A DNA stretch of 64,000 nt, taken from assembly GCA_000711775.1 (NCBI GenBank), contig ARYC01017758.1:1-64000 (forward strand), given 5' to 3'. This document shows, one piece after another, positions 34,757 to 43,489 of this stretch (position 1 is its first letter; every line of letters starts with the position of its first letter). The position numbers and the translations under genes were made by a program. Under the pieces are notes generated by a model. The model did not search any database. It was not told the DNA's origin and saw only the letters and a list, made by a program, of their open reading frames with translations. The DNA comes from Oxytricha trifallax (Eukaryota; Ciliophora; Spirotrichea; Sporadotrichida; Oxytrichidae).

Positions 34757-37700
34757 ATGGAAGACGGAAGAGTTGTAATGATGTCAACAAAAAATTACCA
34801 ACAATAAGTAGGATCAGAGGATGGAAAGAACAAGTTCTGAACAGCTGAAATTAATACTGAACTCCCAATTAAAATGAGATAAACCGGACCAGCCTGTGCA
34901 ACTAAAGACAATGAGTGAAGTATTTTAAGAAACTGATTAGAGACAAGGAGATAAACCTGCTCTTTTTGTTGAGAGAGGTGGCAAGGTCCTTAAATGGTCA
35001 TGGAGAGAGTATAAAAAGAGGTATTTTGATAAATTGCAATTTAGATTAGTTGTACTATAGATATAGCGCACTGTTTGCCAAAGCTTTGGAAGTATTGGGA
35101 GTTACTGAAAGAAAATTTGTGAATATTATGGGGCATAATGCTCCAGAATGAGTCATCGCATTTATGGGTGGAAGTTTGTTTAATTGCGTTATAAGCGGTG
35201 TCTACCCCACAAACGCTGCTGAAGCTTGCCTTTATCAAGCAGAGCATTCTGAAGCAGAGGTCATTAATATATTTGAATTTACATCGTAGTTTATAGCATT
35301 GAACAATTAAAGAAATATGAAGTTAATGCACACATATTACCAAACATTAAAGCAATCATTGCTTATGCACTTGATAAGTTGCCTAATGACGTCAAGGATA
35401 AAAGGTACTTCGTATGGAAAGATTTCCTAAACTTAGGTAAAGATGTCAAAGATGAAATTATCAAGGATAAAATAAAGAAGCAAAAGCCAGGCCAATTTGC
35501 TGCATTAATATACACAATTGGTACTACTGGCAACCCTAAAGCATGTATGATTAGTCACGATAATCTCATATGGACAATCCATTCTGCTTTCGTAACTCTT
35601 GCAGGATAAACTCCATTTACAGAGGATGAGAGATGTATCATATTTGCCACTTTCACATATTGCTGGTTTAGCCAATGATGTCATTTCACATGTTTACACT
35701 GGGCACAAGTTATATTTTGCAAGACCAGACGCTCTATAAGGATCAATTGTCTTGACACTTTAATGGGCCAGACCTACTTATTTCTTGGCAGTACCAAGAG
35801 TGTGGGAAAAGTTTGAAAAAAAACTTAAGGAAATTGCTGCTAGCAAGGGAAGTTTGGCTTAATATATTGTTCTGACCGACACCCGACCCCCCCCGTACCC
35901 TCCTTCTTGGTAGCACCCCCCTTCTTGGTAGTACCCCCCGTACCCCCGACCCCCCCGTACCCCCCTAAAATATTCTATTTTATATCAAATTTTTTATCCT
36001 TAGGGTCTAAATCGATTTCCTTCTTGACATCTTGACATTATAAATTCTATGTTTTATATATATATAAAATTTCATAATTTTATCAAAATTTTTAAATTCT
36101 ATATTAATGCCTTAAATGATTTGATTTTTAAGTTTTGACAAGTTTCACAATATTTTACAACATATTTTGCATATCTTTGTGAAAAATATCTAAAAAACAA
36201 TTTTCCATTAAAAATATTAAAACTTAATTTATAATTAATTTTTATTGACTACCATGCACAAATTTTATTTTAAAATTTTTTCCGCTTAATTCAACTTCAT
36301 TCGACTTAATTCTTAGAAAAAGTATGATTAATTTTTCAAATTTCAAAATTTTGAATTTTTTCCATTAACAAATACAAAATATTCAAAATTTTGAAATTTG
36401 AAAAATTAATCATACTTTTTCTAAGAATTAAGTCGAATGAAGTTGAATTAAGCGGAAAAAATTTTAAAATAAAATTTGTGCATGGTAGTCAATAAAAATT
36501 AATTATAAATTAAGTTTTAATATTTTTAATGGAAAATTGTTTTTTAGATATTTTTCACAAAGATATGCAAAATATGTTGTAAAATATTGTGAAACTTGTC
36601 AAAACTTAAAAATCAAATCATTTAAGGCATTAATATAGAATTTAAAAATTTTGATAAAATTATGAAATTTTATATATAAAATATAAAATTTATGATGTAG
36701 AGATGTCAAGAAGGAAATTGATTTAGACCCTGAGGATAAAAAATTTGATATGAAATAGGATATTTTAGGAGTAAGAGGAGGTAGGGGGAACGGGTTGGTA
36801 GGGGGGGTACTATTAAGAAGGAGGGTACGGGGGGGTCGGGTGTCGGTCAGAACAATATATTTCAGGCTGGGCAAATTGTCTTGGTGCAGCTAAAGTTTCT
36901 GTTCAGGCAAAGTTATTATTATTTTTTATATATTAAGGGAGAGCAACCACCTCTATGCTACTCATTTGCAAACTTTTTGATTCTCAAGAGAATAAAGGGT
37001 GCATTAGGTTTAGATCAATGCAAAGCCTATCTTTATGGAGCTGCCCCAATTAAGCAATCTACTCTTGAATATTTTGCTTCCTTAGATATTCCCATTCTTG
37101 GCGCTTATGGTATGAGTGAGACTACTGCCGCTACTACAATGCAAAATCTTTAGAACTTTAACTTGAAATTTGTAGGATATATAATGAACGGTGGTGAATT
37201 GAAAATCGATAACCCCGATGAAAAGGGAATTGGTGAAATCTGCTTTAGAGGAAGATATGTTATGATGGGATATTTAAAGAATGAACCAGCAACCAAAGAG
37301 ATATTCGATAGTCAAGGATTTGTTGACAATAGATTTATTTTATTCCTTCACTCAGGTGATCTGGGTAAGATTCAGTCAAAATAGAAGAATAATTTGGAAT
37401 ATTTAAATTCTAAAAATATGACAAATATAATTATTTATTCACTAAAGATTATTATAATTATTTATTATAAATTTGTTTGATTTATTTGATATTATATTAT
37501 ATATGGGCTGAAGTGATAAAAATATATTTTTATCACTTCAGCCCATTTTTATTATATTTAATATTTATAATTTTGATAATAATTTTTGTTTCTTTTTAAT
37601 TCTTCCTATTTATATAATTACTTTTCTACATTTATGAAAGTTAATTTATTCACACTTTTATATGCTTGCATTAAATAAATTATAAATATTCCAATTTCTC

Positions 37701-40700
37701 TTATTTTTAAGATTTTATACTTTAATGAGATTATTTTTATAAAATTACTCTTTTTTTTAAATTATTAATAAATTAAACTTCAAAATATGAACAGCAAACT
37801 TCATTTCTATTACTAATTATCAATAAACCATCTTAAAGATATATATAAAAAAAAATTATATAAATAAAAGACTCGAGCAACTAGAATAAATGAATCTATA
37901 TAATTAATTAAAAAATAATGTACAATTTTATCATTAATCATGCAATTTTACTATATAATATAAAATTAATATTTCAAGCATGCATTTTGTTTATTCCTTT
38001 TATTTAATGATTTTTTTATTCACGATTTTGATACTATTTTGACTAATTGACGAGAAAGGATTTACTTTTATCACTGGAAGAATTAAGGAGCTTATCATTA
38101 CTGCAGGAGGTGAAAATATTGCTCCAGTCATCATTGAAGACAATTTCAAGGATGCTTGTCCTCCTTGTTCTAACATAATAAAAAGAAAAATATTATTAAT
38201 TCTTATAATTACTAACTTAAAATGAATCATGAATTTATAAATAAACCATTCAAAACCCCAAAACCCTTTCAGTAGTTTGATTGAGTATTTGATTGATAAA
38301 AGTGGACTATTAGTGCATACTTTATTAGGGTTTTAATAGGGTTTACTTAGGGGTTTAATGTTTAAATATTAGTAATTTAAGTGAGTATAACAAACGAGTT
38401 TTTAAAATATTTCACACAAACATAAGCTTAGTGTCATGTGGAAGTTCTCTGAATTTTATCTTTCTAAGTTGATGTTTTATTGTTTTTATTATTTTTTAAT
38501 TCTCTTAATTTGGCTTGATAATAGTTGAATATGCAAGTTCTCTGAGACCTCCATTGATTTTATTTTTATCGAGATATTGCTTGATTCTCTGCTTAGAATC
38601 TCTCTCACCCCTGCAGCTAAAGTAATCGTTTCTTGGCATGTCGCTCTCTATTATTATTACTGCTAGAGCCCAGATATCCCATTAAGTGTCTCCATCTCTC
38701 CAATCCTCTCTCTCTGAGAAATATCCAGGAGTACCGTATACATTTCCTTATGCAGAGGCTTGCACTCTTTGAGCTCTGTTGAAGTCAATAATATAAACTC
38801 TAAGAGGCTGAAAGTTCATCATGATGTTCTCTGGCTTTAAGTCTCTATGAACATAACCTAGCTTGTGAAGCTCTTCAATCCCCTCAACTATCTGTTATAT
38901 TATCTAGCCAACTTATCTCTGACATTTATTGTCAGATAAGAATTCTCTGTAAGTCATTCCAAGTAAAGGAAGCCTGAAGGCTACATGATCTTTACCAAGT
39001 AAAATAGCATCAAGCTAGATGATATGCCTGCATTCATTTAACTCTGCCTTTTAAAGAGCATAATACTCATTTGCAAATTCCATTTGGAACTTGTCATCAG
39101 CAAGGAAGTAATTTAAAGGATAAATCTTGTAAGCATATTAGTCATCAGTAATGACTCTCTTCTCTATTTTATCTTCAAGAGTAAGGTAGCTTTCTAGGCA
39201 TGAATATAAGTCAATAATTTTTAATATAGGAATCTTCATAGCCTCTATTTTAACCATGATTTTATTAATCTCAGAAACTGGAAAGTTCTTTACTTCTAGA
39301 CTTAAACTCTAATAGACTCCACTGGGTTTCTTGATCTTCTCTTTTAAAGGAATCTATTCCCTGTAGGTTCATGAATAAAGATAAAACTTTGATTATGCTT
39401 TTTCTTTAAGTGCACTTTAAGGTCTCTAGTATGAGAATATGGCTTCTCACAGAACTCACAGACATACTTCCCATCTTTCTTTTAATGCTTGAGATATAAC
39501 CTTGGCATATCGTTGTGTATATCTCTCAAGTGTCTCTTATAAGTTGACTTGTAAGGGAAAACTTTATTGCATTCTTTGCATTAAAAGTCAATTTTGGCTG
39601 GTATTTATAATTGCTCTATGGCGGGTTGTTTAACCTCCTCCTCAATTTGCACAACTTCTTTGATTAGCTCCTATTTAACTTATATTTAAATCTCAAAGCT
39701 AGACTGTTCAAAGTTCTCATAAGTAGGCTCCCACTGAGTACAAGCGTCTCTGGTCTCTACTTTTCTTGGTTGCTGGAATGATAACTTTTATTGGCTTGAT
39801 CCAAGTTATGCCGCTCTTCTTAACAGGTTAGCGCTCATTTTAGTTTGCTGATATATTTTATTATAATAATGATTTAATTCACCTAGGTATACATACTATA
39901 ATAGTCGAGTAAAAGACACTCTGGTAGATTCTTGGCTAAGAGGTTAGAAAATTAACTAACCATAAAAGACTGTAAGTTTACATGTTTTATGAGAATTTTA
40001 TACATTTTAGTAAATTAAAATACTCCTAATGAAGTTTTGCTTCTCGAGGAGGTCCTCCAAATCAAGTTTGAACTTAATTTTGAGGACCTCCTAAAATAAT
40101 TAAACATTATTAGGAGCAATTTAATGGAGATAGATTGATAAAAATGGAAATCAATCTGTGAAACTTGGAGCAAGTTTTTCAATCCTTCTCCTCATATCTT
40201 TTCAAGGTTGACCTCCAGTAGGTCCTCCCTATTTAGTAGTAAGATTTTAATAAACTTAGAATGGATATCCATAATTTTAAATTTCATTAACATTTCTAGA
40301 AAGAGGAAGCAAGATGGAGTCTATGAATGATGCAATGAAGAGAATTTAATCTCAAGATTTAATAGGAAAATTTCGAAGTAAAGAGGACCTTTATAGATAT
40401 TTGGTATAGCAAGGTAAGTTCTTAAGTAAGATTAATAAATCCATTATAGTTGGATTGTTCTTGCCGACTTAGGAGGGAACTAAAATCTCATTCTTAAAAG
40501 CCTTACTGAGTGAAGAGAAAAAAGCTTTTAAGTCTAATGAAATTAGGATGATAGAGATACCTAACTACCCTGAAATATCAGTGACAAACCTATATGACGA
40601 TGCTATGAGTGATCCAGACGTAGCTATCTACCTTCCATCAAAGCTACAGCTCTCTAATAAGTTGCCAGAGAGAAACTTCTTCTTTGGTGTTCTTGCAACT

Positions 40701-42944
40701 CTGAAACCTGAGTACTTAAATGAAGTTATTTAAGAAGCTCATAAGAAACACTACAGCATCTCTCCTGAAGAAAAAGAGAAGCAAGGTATTAAAATAAGTT
40801 ACACCTGGCTGTAGGAACTTCAAAAGCATCCTTTCATCTCAAGTAAGCTTAGTCTTCTAACTTTATAGAAAAACCTGGTACTGCTATATACTTGATGAAA
40901 GAGCGCAGCAAATTAAACAGAGAGAGAAAGTCTCAAGTAAAACATGAATTGAGTAAGAGGCTCTTCAAAGATTTATAAAAGCCAGAAGAGATGAACATAG
41001 ATGCAGGAGCTGGCACTAAGAGAAGAAACATTGGCCCAAGCAAGCCTTAAGAGGAAGAAAAGAAAGAGAAGCCAAATCCTTTTACGGGCAAATTTAATAT
41101 GTGAACTTATTCATTCGTTTAAATCTAAAACTTATTTATATACACAAAATCTCCCTTCTCTTACGCATACTTTAGCTTTATCATCGCTGACTCTCTTAGC
41201 AGCACTCTTAATAAAATCGACTTTATCTATCTTTAATTCATGCATAAGATGGTAGAGCAGCAATTTCTTGTAATGGCCTTTCAATATCACCCAATATAAC
41301 TCAATTCCATTAAACTAAGGGCTGTAAGGAACATTAAATACTGGTGTTATGTTTAGCCTTTCAAATTCCTTTCTTGAGTCTTTAGTTTTATGAACTGATA
41401 AGTTAATCAACGAATAGGATAATCTCTTAGTCAGCGTACTTATCTCTGAGTTATTGCAAGAACTTAATATATTATTCAGTCTTTATAGAACGAGGGTGAA
41501 TAACATATGTGTCGAGGCCACTATCTTCACTTATTCTACCAAGAATTGCATGAGTTTACACCTTAACCTTTTAGTAATATACTTCTATGTTGCTTTATCT
41601 TCTATATCAAGACCTTGATATGAAGGTATTGAAAGTTAATACAGCTTCATCAGCGTATATGAACTTTACATTATGCTCTTACGACCTCTGCATTTAATCG
41701 AATATATAATTTAAATTAGTCTTATAAAATCAAACATTAAAGTCAATCACTCTCTTAATGCGATTGACTGTCTTATAAGATTTTCCGTTCTTTTTAAAGA
41801 TATTAGCTATCGATTAGGCAGATATGTGAAGCTCAGGAATTTGGCGATGAAACATCACAGCTCTCTAGGCCAGAGAGAAATGAGCCCAGTATTTAAGAGT
41901 CTTATCATTAATTAGATAATCGATATGATGCTGCTAAAATTTTAGAGGTCTTTTAGGCTTAGAATTAAGCTGCTATCTCTTTAAATTCAATGCTAATAGA
42001 CAGTGAGACCTCACAGTTGCTGGAGATTTATGGAGTAGTCTTGCTATAGACGTATAATTCAGAACAGGCTTGAGTTATTCACTATATTCATCACATCCAT
42101 ATCGCAACTTAAACAATAAATATATATACTCACTGTCGTAAACGGACCCCAAACCTCGCATATACTCACTTAAATCACTAACATTTAGACATTAAACCCC
42201 TTCATAAACCCTATAGAAACCCTAATAAAGTATGCACTGATAGTCCACTTTTATCAATCAAAAAACTCAATCAAACTACTGAAAGTGTTTTGGGGTTTTG
42301 ATTAGTCATTAGCAATAACAAGACTAATAAATATTCAATCAAAAATATTTTTTGACTAAAAATTAAACATTAGTTATGCTTTATAATGTAGGCTAACTTA
42401 TATTTTTAAAATTTAATTATCTAATGCTTACTATTACTTCAATTTTATATTTTATAATTTAATTTTATGCCAAGTTAATCTTATATTTTAAATTTGTAAA
42501 TTTTTCGTAGCTTTCTTAATAAATATAACTCTTTAAATATCTAAGAACGATTTAATTTATTTAATGGCAGTTGGTGAATAACAAAAATTCCTTGGAGCCA
42601 TAATTACCTTGAAGGCTGATATCTACCCAGCAAAGGGAATTGTTTGAAGAAACTTTATTAATGAAGCCAAGCAATTCTTCAAGAACACCCTTAACGTAGA
42701 CGTGAAGACAATCGAGGAAGCCATCGCCTTCGAGAAAATATAAAACTACATTCAGCAGTGCATTGAGAAAGCAAACTCTAAGGCAGTTTCCAGAGCTGCT
42801 TAGATTAGAAAGTGGAAGATTATTCCAGAGGACTTCAGTCTAGCAGGTGGTGAGTTCACCCCTACACTTAAGCTTAAGAGAAAGGTCACAGAAAAGAAGT
42901 ATCAAAATATTGTAGATGAGTTCTATCATGAAGCAAAACTTTGA
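34757..42944 (+). CDS. ACSBG: Long-chain acyl-CoA synthetase, bubblegum (ACSBG) type; gene span over several MDSs
   Basis: Activates fatty acids to acyl-CoA with ATP. From ATG 34757: [52 protein letters not shown] (AMP-binding P-loop), [81 protein letters not shown], and a C-terminal block ([29 protein letters not shown]) ending at TGA 42942-42944. MDS order is linear. Non-coding inserts: intron 35021-35060 (GTATTT...CTATAG), foldback IES 35869-36861, IESs 36913-36937 and 37321-37344, TIR element 37373-38045, and a 4386-bp IES (38180-42565, pointer TAAT) containing the whole TBE. In-frame TGA occurs at 34838 and 35149, both at family Trp positions, and at 42645. Frame breaks near 34910, 35275 and 35632. 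Confidence 0.92.
35869..36861. mobile_element. Long foldback IES (993 bp) in the acyl-CoA synthetase gene
   Basis: A near-perfect palindrome: the left arm starts TTGTTCTGACCGACACCCG and the right arm ends with its complement; the arms pair nearly to the centre around 36355. The outer 90 bp of each arm are C/G-rich with short internal repeats (CTTCTTGGTAG followed by ACCCCCC). The 8-bp AATATATT occurs at 35861-35868 and 36854-36861. Keeping one copy rejoins the enzyme as ...GSLAQYIS then GWANCLG in frame. The right-arm tip differs somewhat from the left in the C-rich repeats. No ORF of note. Confidence 0.92.
36913..36937. other. 25-bp IES, pointer AAG
   Basis: AT-only insert between GCAAAG and GGAGAG in the acyl-CoA synthetase gene, with AAG at 36910-36912 and 36935-36937. 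Removal joins SVQAK to [10 protein letters not shown]. Confidence 0.7.
37321..37344. other. 24-bp IES, pointer ATT
   Basis: ATT at 37318-37320 and 37342-37344. Removal turns the sequence into GGATTCCTTCAC, giving GFLHSGDLG, the expected family block. If retained, nine-residue-scale extra sequence would split this conserved motif. Confidence 0.65.
37373..38045. mobile_element. 673-bp TIR element with ATT duplication (IES)
   Basis: Left end CAGTCAAAATAG, right end CTATTTTGACTA: inverted repeats matching at 11 of 12 positions. ATT flanks it at 37370-37372 and 38046-38048, the same target trinucleotide as the TBEs. Excision with one ATT gives LGKI followed by DEKGFTF, as the enzyme family requires. 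The interior is AT-rich and non-coding except for a perfect hairpin at 37503-37546. Confidence 0.8.
37503..37546. repeat. Perfect 44-bp palindrome (ATGGGCTGAAGTGATA stem)
   Basis: ATGGGCTGAAGTGATAAAAA pairs with its full complement; only the central TATA could form a loop. It lies inside the TIR element at 37373-38045. The upstream flank AAATTTGTTTGATTTATT is also upstream of the hairpin at 33045-33087, though the stems are unrelated. Confidence 0.9.
38251..38389 (+). repeat. TBE left terminal inverted repeat
   Basis: About 139 bp, matched by 42161-42300 in inverse orientation with a few substitutions. The outer 16 bp are telomere-like C4A4 repeats. Confidence 0.93.
38414..39838 (-). CDS. 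TBE '57 kDa' zinc-finger/kinase-like protein
   Basis: 474 codons from ATG 39838 to TGA at 38414-38416, fully open. An N-terminal Gln/Glu-rich stretch of about 75 residues is followed by two C2H2 zinc fingers ([20 protein letters not shown] and [19 protein letters not shown], residues about 82-150), then a kinase-like domain homologous to the ORF at 3-836. It is oriented away from the 22-kDa-type ORF, with about 475 bp between the two start codons holding nested inverted repeats. Part of the TBE gene set; precise activity is unknown. A real protein kinase fold is likely, but the DFG motif should be inspected. Confidence 0.93.
40022..40117. repeat. Nested inverted repeats between divergent TBE genes
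   Basis: Inner stem AGGAGGTCCTC (40047-40057) with its complement at 40082-40092; outer stem ACTCCTAAT (about 40022-40030) with ATTAGGAG near 40109-40116. A further AGGTCCTCC is at about 40219-40227. The position between two divergent start codons would suit a shared promoter or regulatory site. Confidence 0.7.
40314..41104 (+). CDS. TBE '22 kDa'-type protein of unknown function
   Basis: ATG 40314 ([16 protein letters not shown]) to TGA at 41102-41104, about 263 residues if one frame break near 40865 is corrected (SLLTLQ, then [13 protein letters not shown]). The first part is globular ([35 protein letters not shown]), the end very basic ([12 protein letters not shown]). It occupies the position of the second TBE ORF. 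No domain known to me. It converges with the transposase ORF, with only 6 bp between the two stops. Confidence 0.85.
41111..42161 (-). CDS. TBE DDE transposase ('42 kDa')
   Basis: ATG 42161 ([14 protein letters not shown]) lies at the inner edge of the right inverted repeat. A helix-turn-helix region ([19 protein letters not shown]) is followed by the DDE core: [11 protein letters not shown] (first Asp), EIILFVDQL (second Asp) and [16 protein letters not shown] (Glu), as in the Tc1/mariner-like DDE_3 group. About 350 residues. It would cut and join TBE ends and, in related ciliates, TBE transposases take part in genome rearrangement. Two in-frame TGA codons (at 41730-41732 and 41607-41609) lie in otherwise open frame, the second probably at a Trp position. 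One frame break near 41390. Confidence 0.9.
42161..42300 (-). repeat. TBE right terminal inverted repeat
   Basis: 140 bp, inverse of 38251-38389. The transposase start codon overlaps its inner edge. Confidence 0.93.
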
Positions 42945-43489
42945 GATAATTCAACAAATTAATATCAACTTTTATATTAAAGTTCATTTATCAACTCATT
43001 TTAACATAAAGATAGGATAAGCCAATATTTTAAACAAATATTAAACTAATTAAAAATACAAACCAAATCTTAGAAAAAATTATTCAATCTTACTTTTTTC
43101 TTCAGTTTTAACACTATCAAGATATCTTGCTTTTTTACTTTATGCAATAAATTTGTTTAATATCATTAAGCTACAATAAAAAGTGTAAAATCAAATAAAT
43201 TATATTAAATAAAATTAAACTAATTGTTATTATTTCATTTTAAATTTTTGTACTCTCTCATTCTTAATTAAAACCAGGTAAAATTATAGTTTTACAAAGT
43301 AATTTTTTCTAAAGTTTTATTCAAATTTAAGCAACTAACGGGATTAATTATTTTGTAAAAAATCCTCTTTTTATTAAAATTACTTTAATAATAACACATT
43401 TGTGCTGTCTGTGTCACTGATCTAATCACTGCGATATTTATTGAATGTATCTTACTTGTCATTATTTTGATTAGAGGCTGGTTAGTTTC
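42945..43489. other. AT-rich intergenic region
   Basis: Convergent intergenic region between the acyl-CoA synthetase and the ankyrin-hexosaminidase gene. No coding frame, hairpin or repeat recognised. Confidence 0.5.

Larger units (their letters stand above)
38251..42300. mobile_element. Complete TBE transposon (4050 bp)
   Basis: Begins CAAAACCCCAAAACCC and ends with the inverted complement; ATT flanks both sides (38248-38250 and 42301-42303). It has three ORFs in the usual TBE arrangement: zinc-finger/kinase protein on the minus strand, a 22-kDa-type ORF on the plus strand, and a DDE transposase on the minus strand starting at the edge of the right inverted repeat. The whole element sits inside the IES that separates the penultimate and last MDS of the acyl-CoA synthetase gene. 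Confidence 0.97.

Noticed and set aside
35877..35967. C-rich stretch as telomeric repeat
   Set aside because: The runs are CCCCCCGTACCC-like without the regular C4A4 period and lie inside a foldback arm.
36599..36874. Minus-strand 91-codon frame in the foldback
   Set aside because: It follows the C-rich arm of the palindrome and has no homologue-like features; its mirror copy in the other arm is broken.
37503..37546. Palindrome as a bacterial-type terminator
   Set aside because: The genome is eukaryotic and the palindrome lies inside an excised element, not after a gene.
42564..42944. Separate small gene starting at ATG 42564
   Set aside because: The sequence is the C-terminal domain of the acyl-CoA synthetase; the ATG is an internal Met next to the TAAT pointer.
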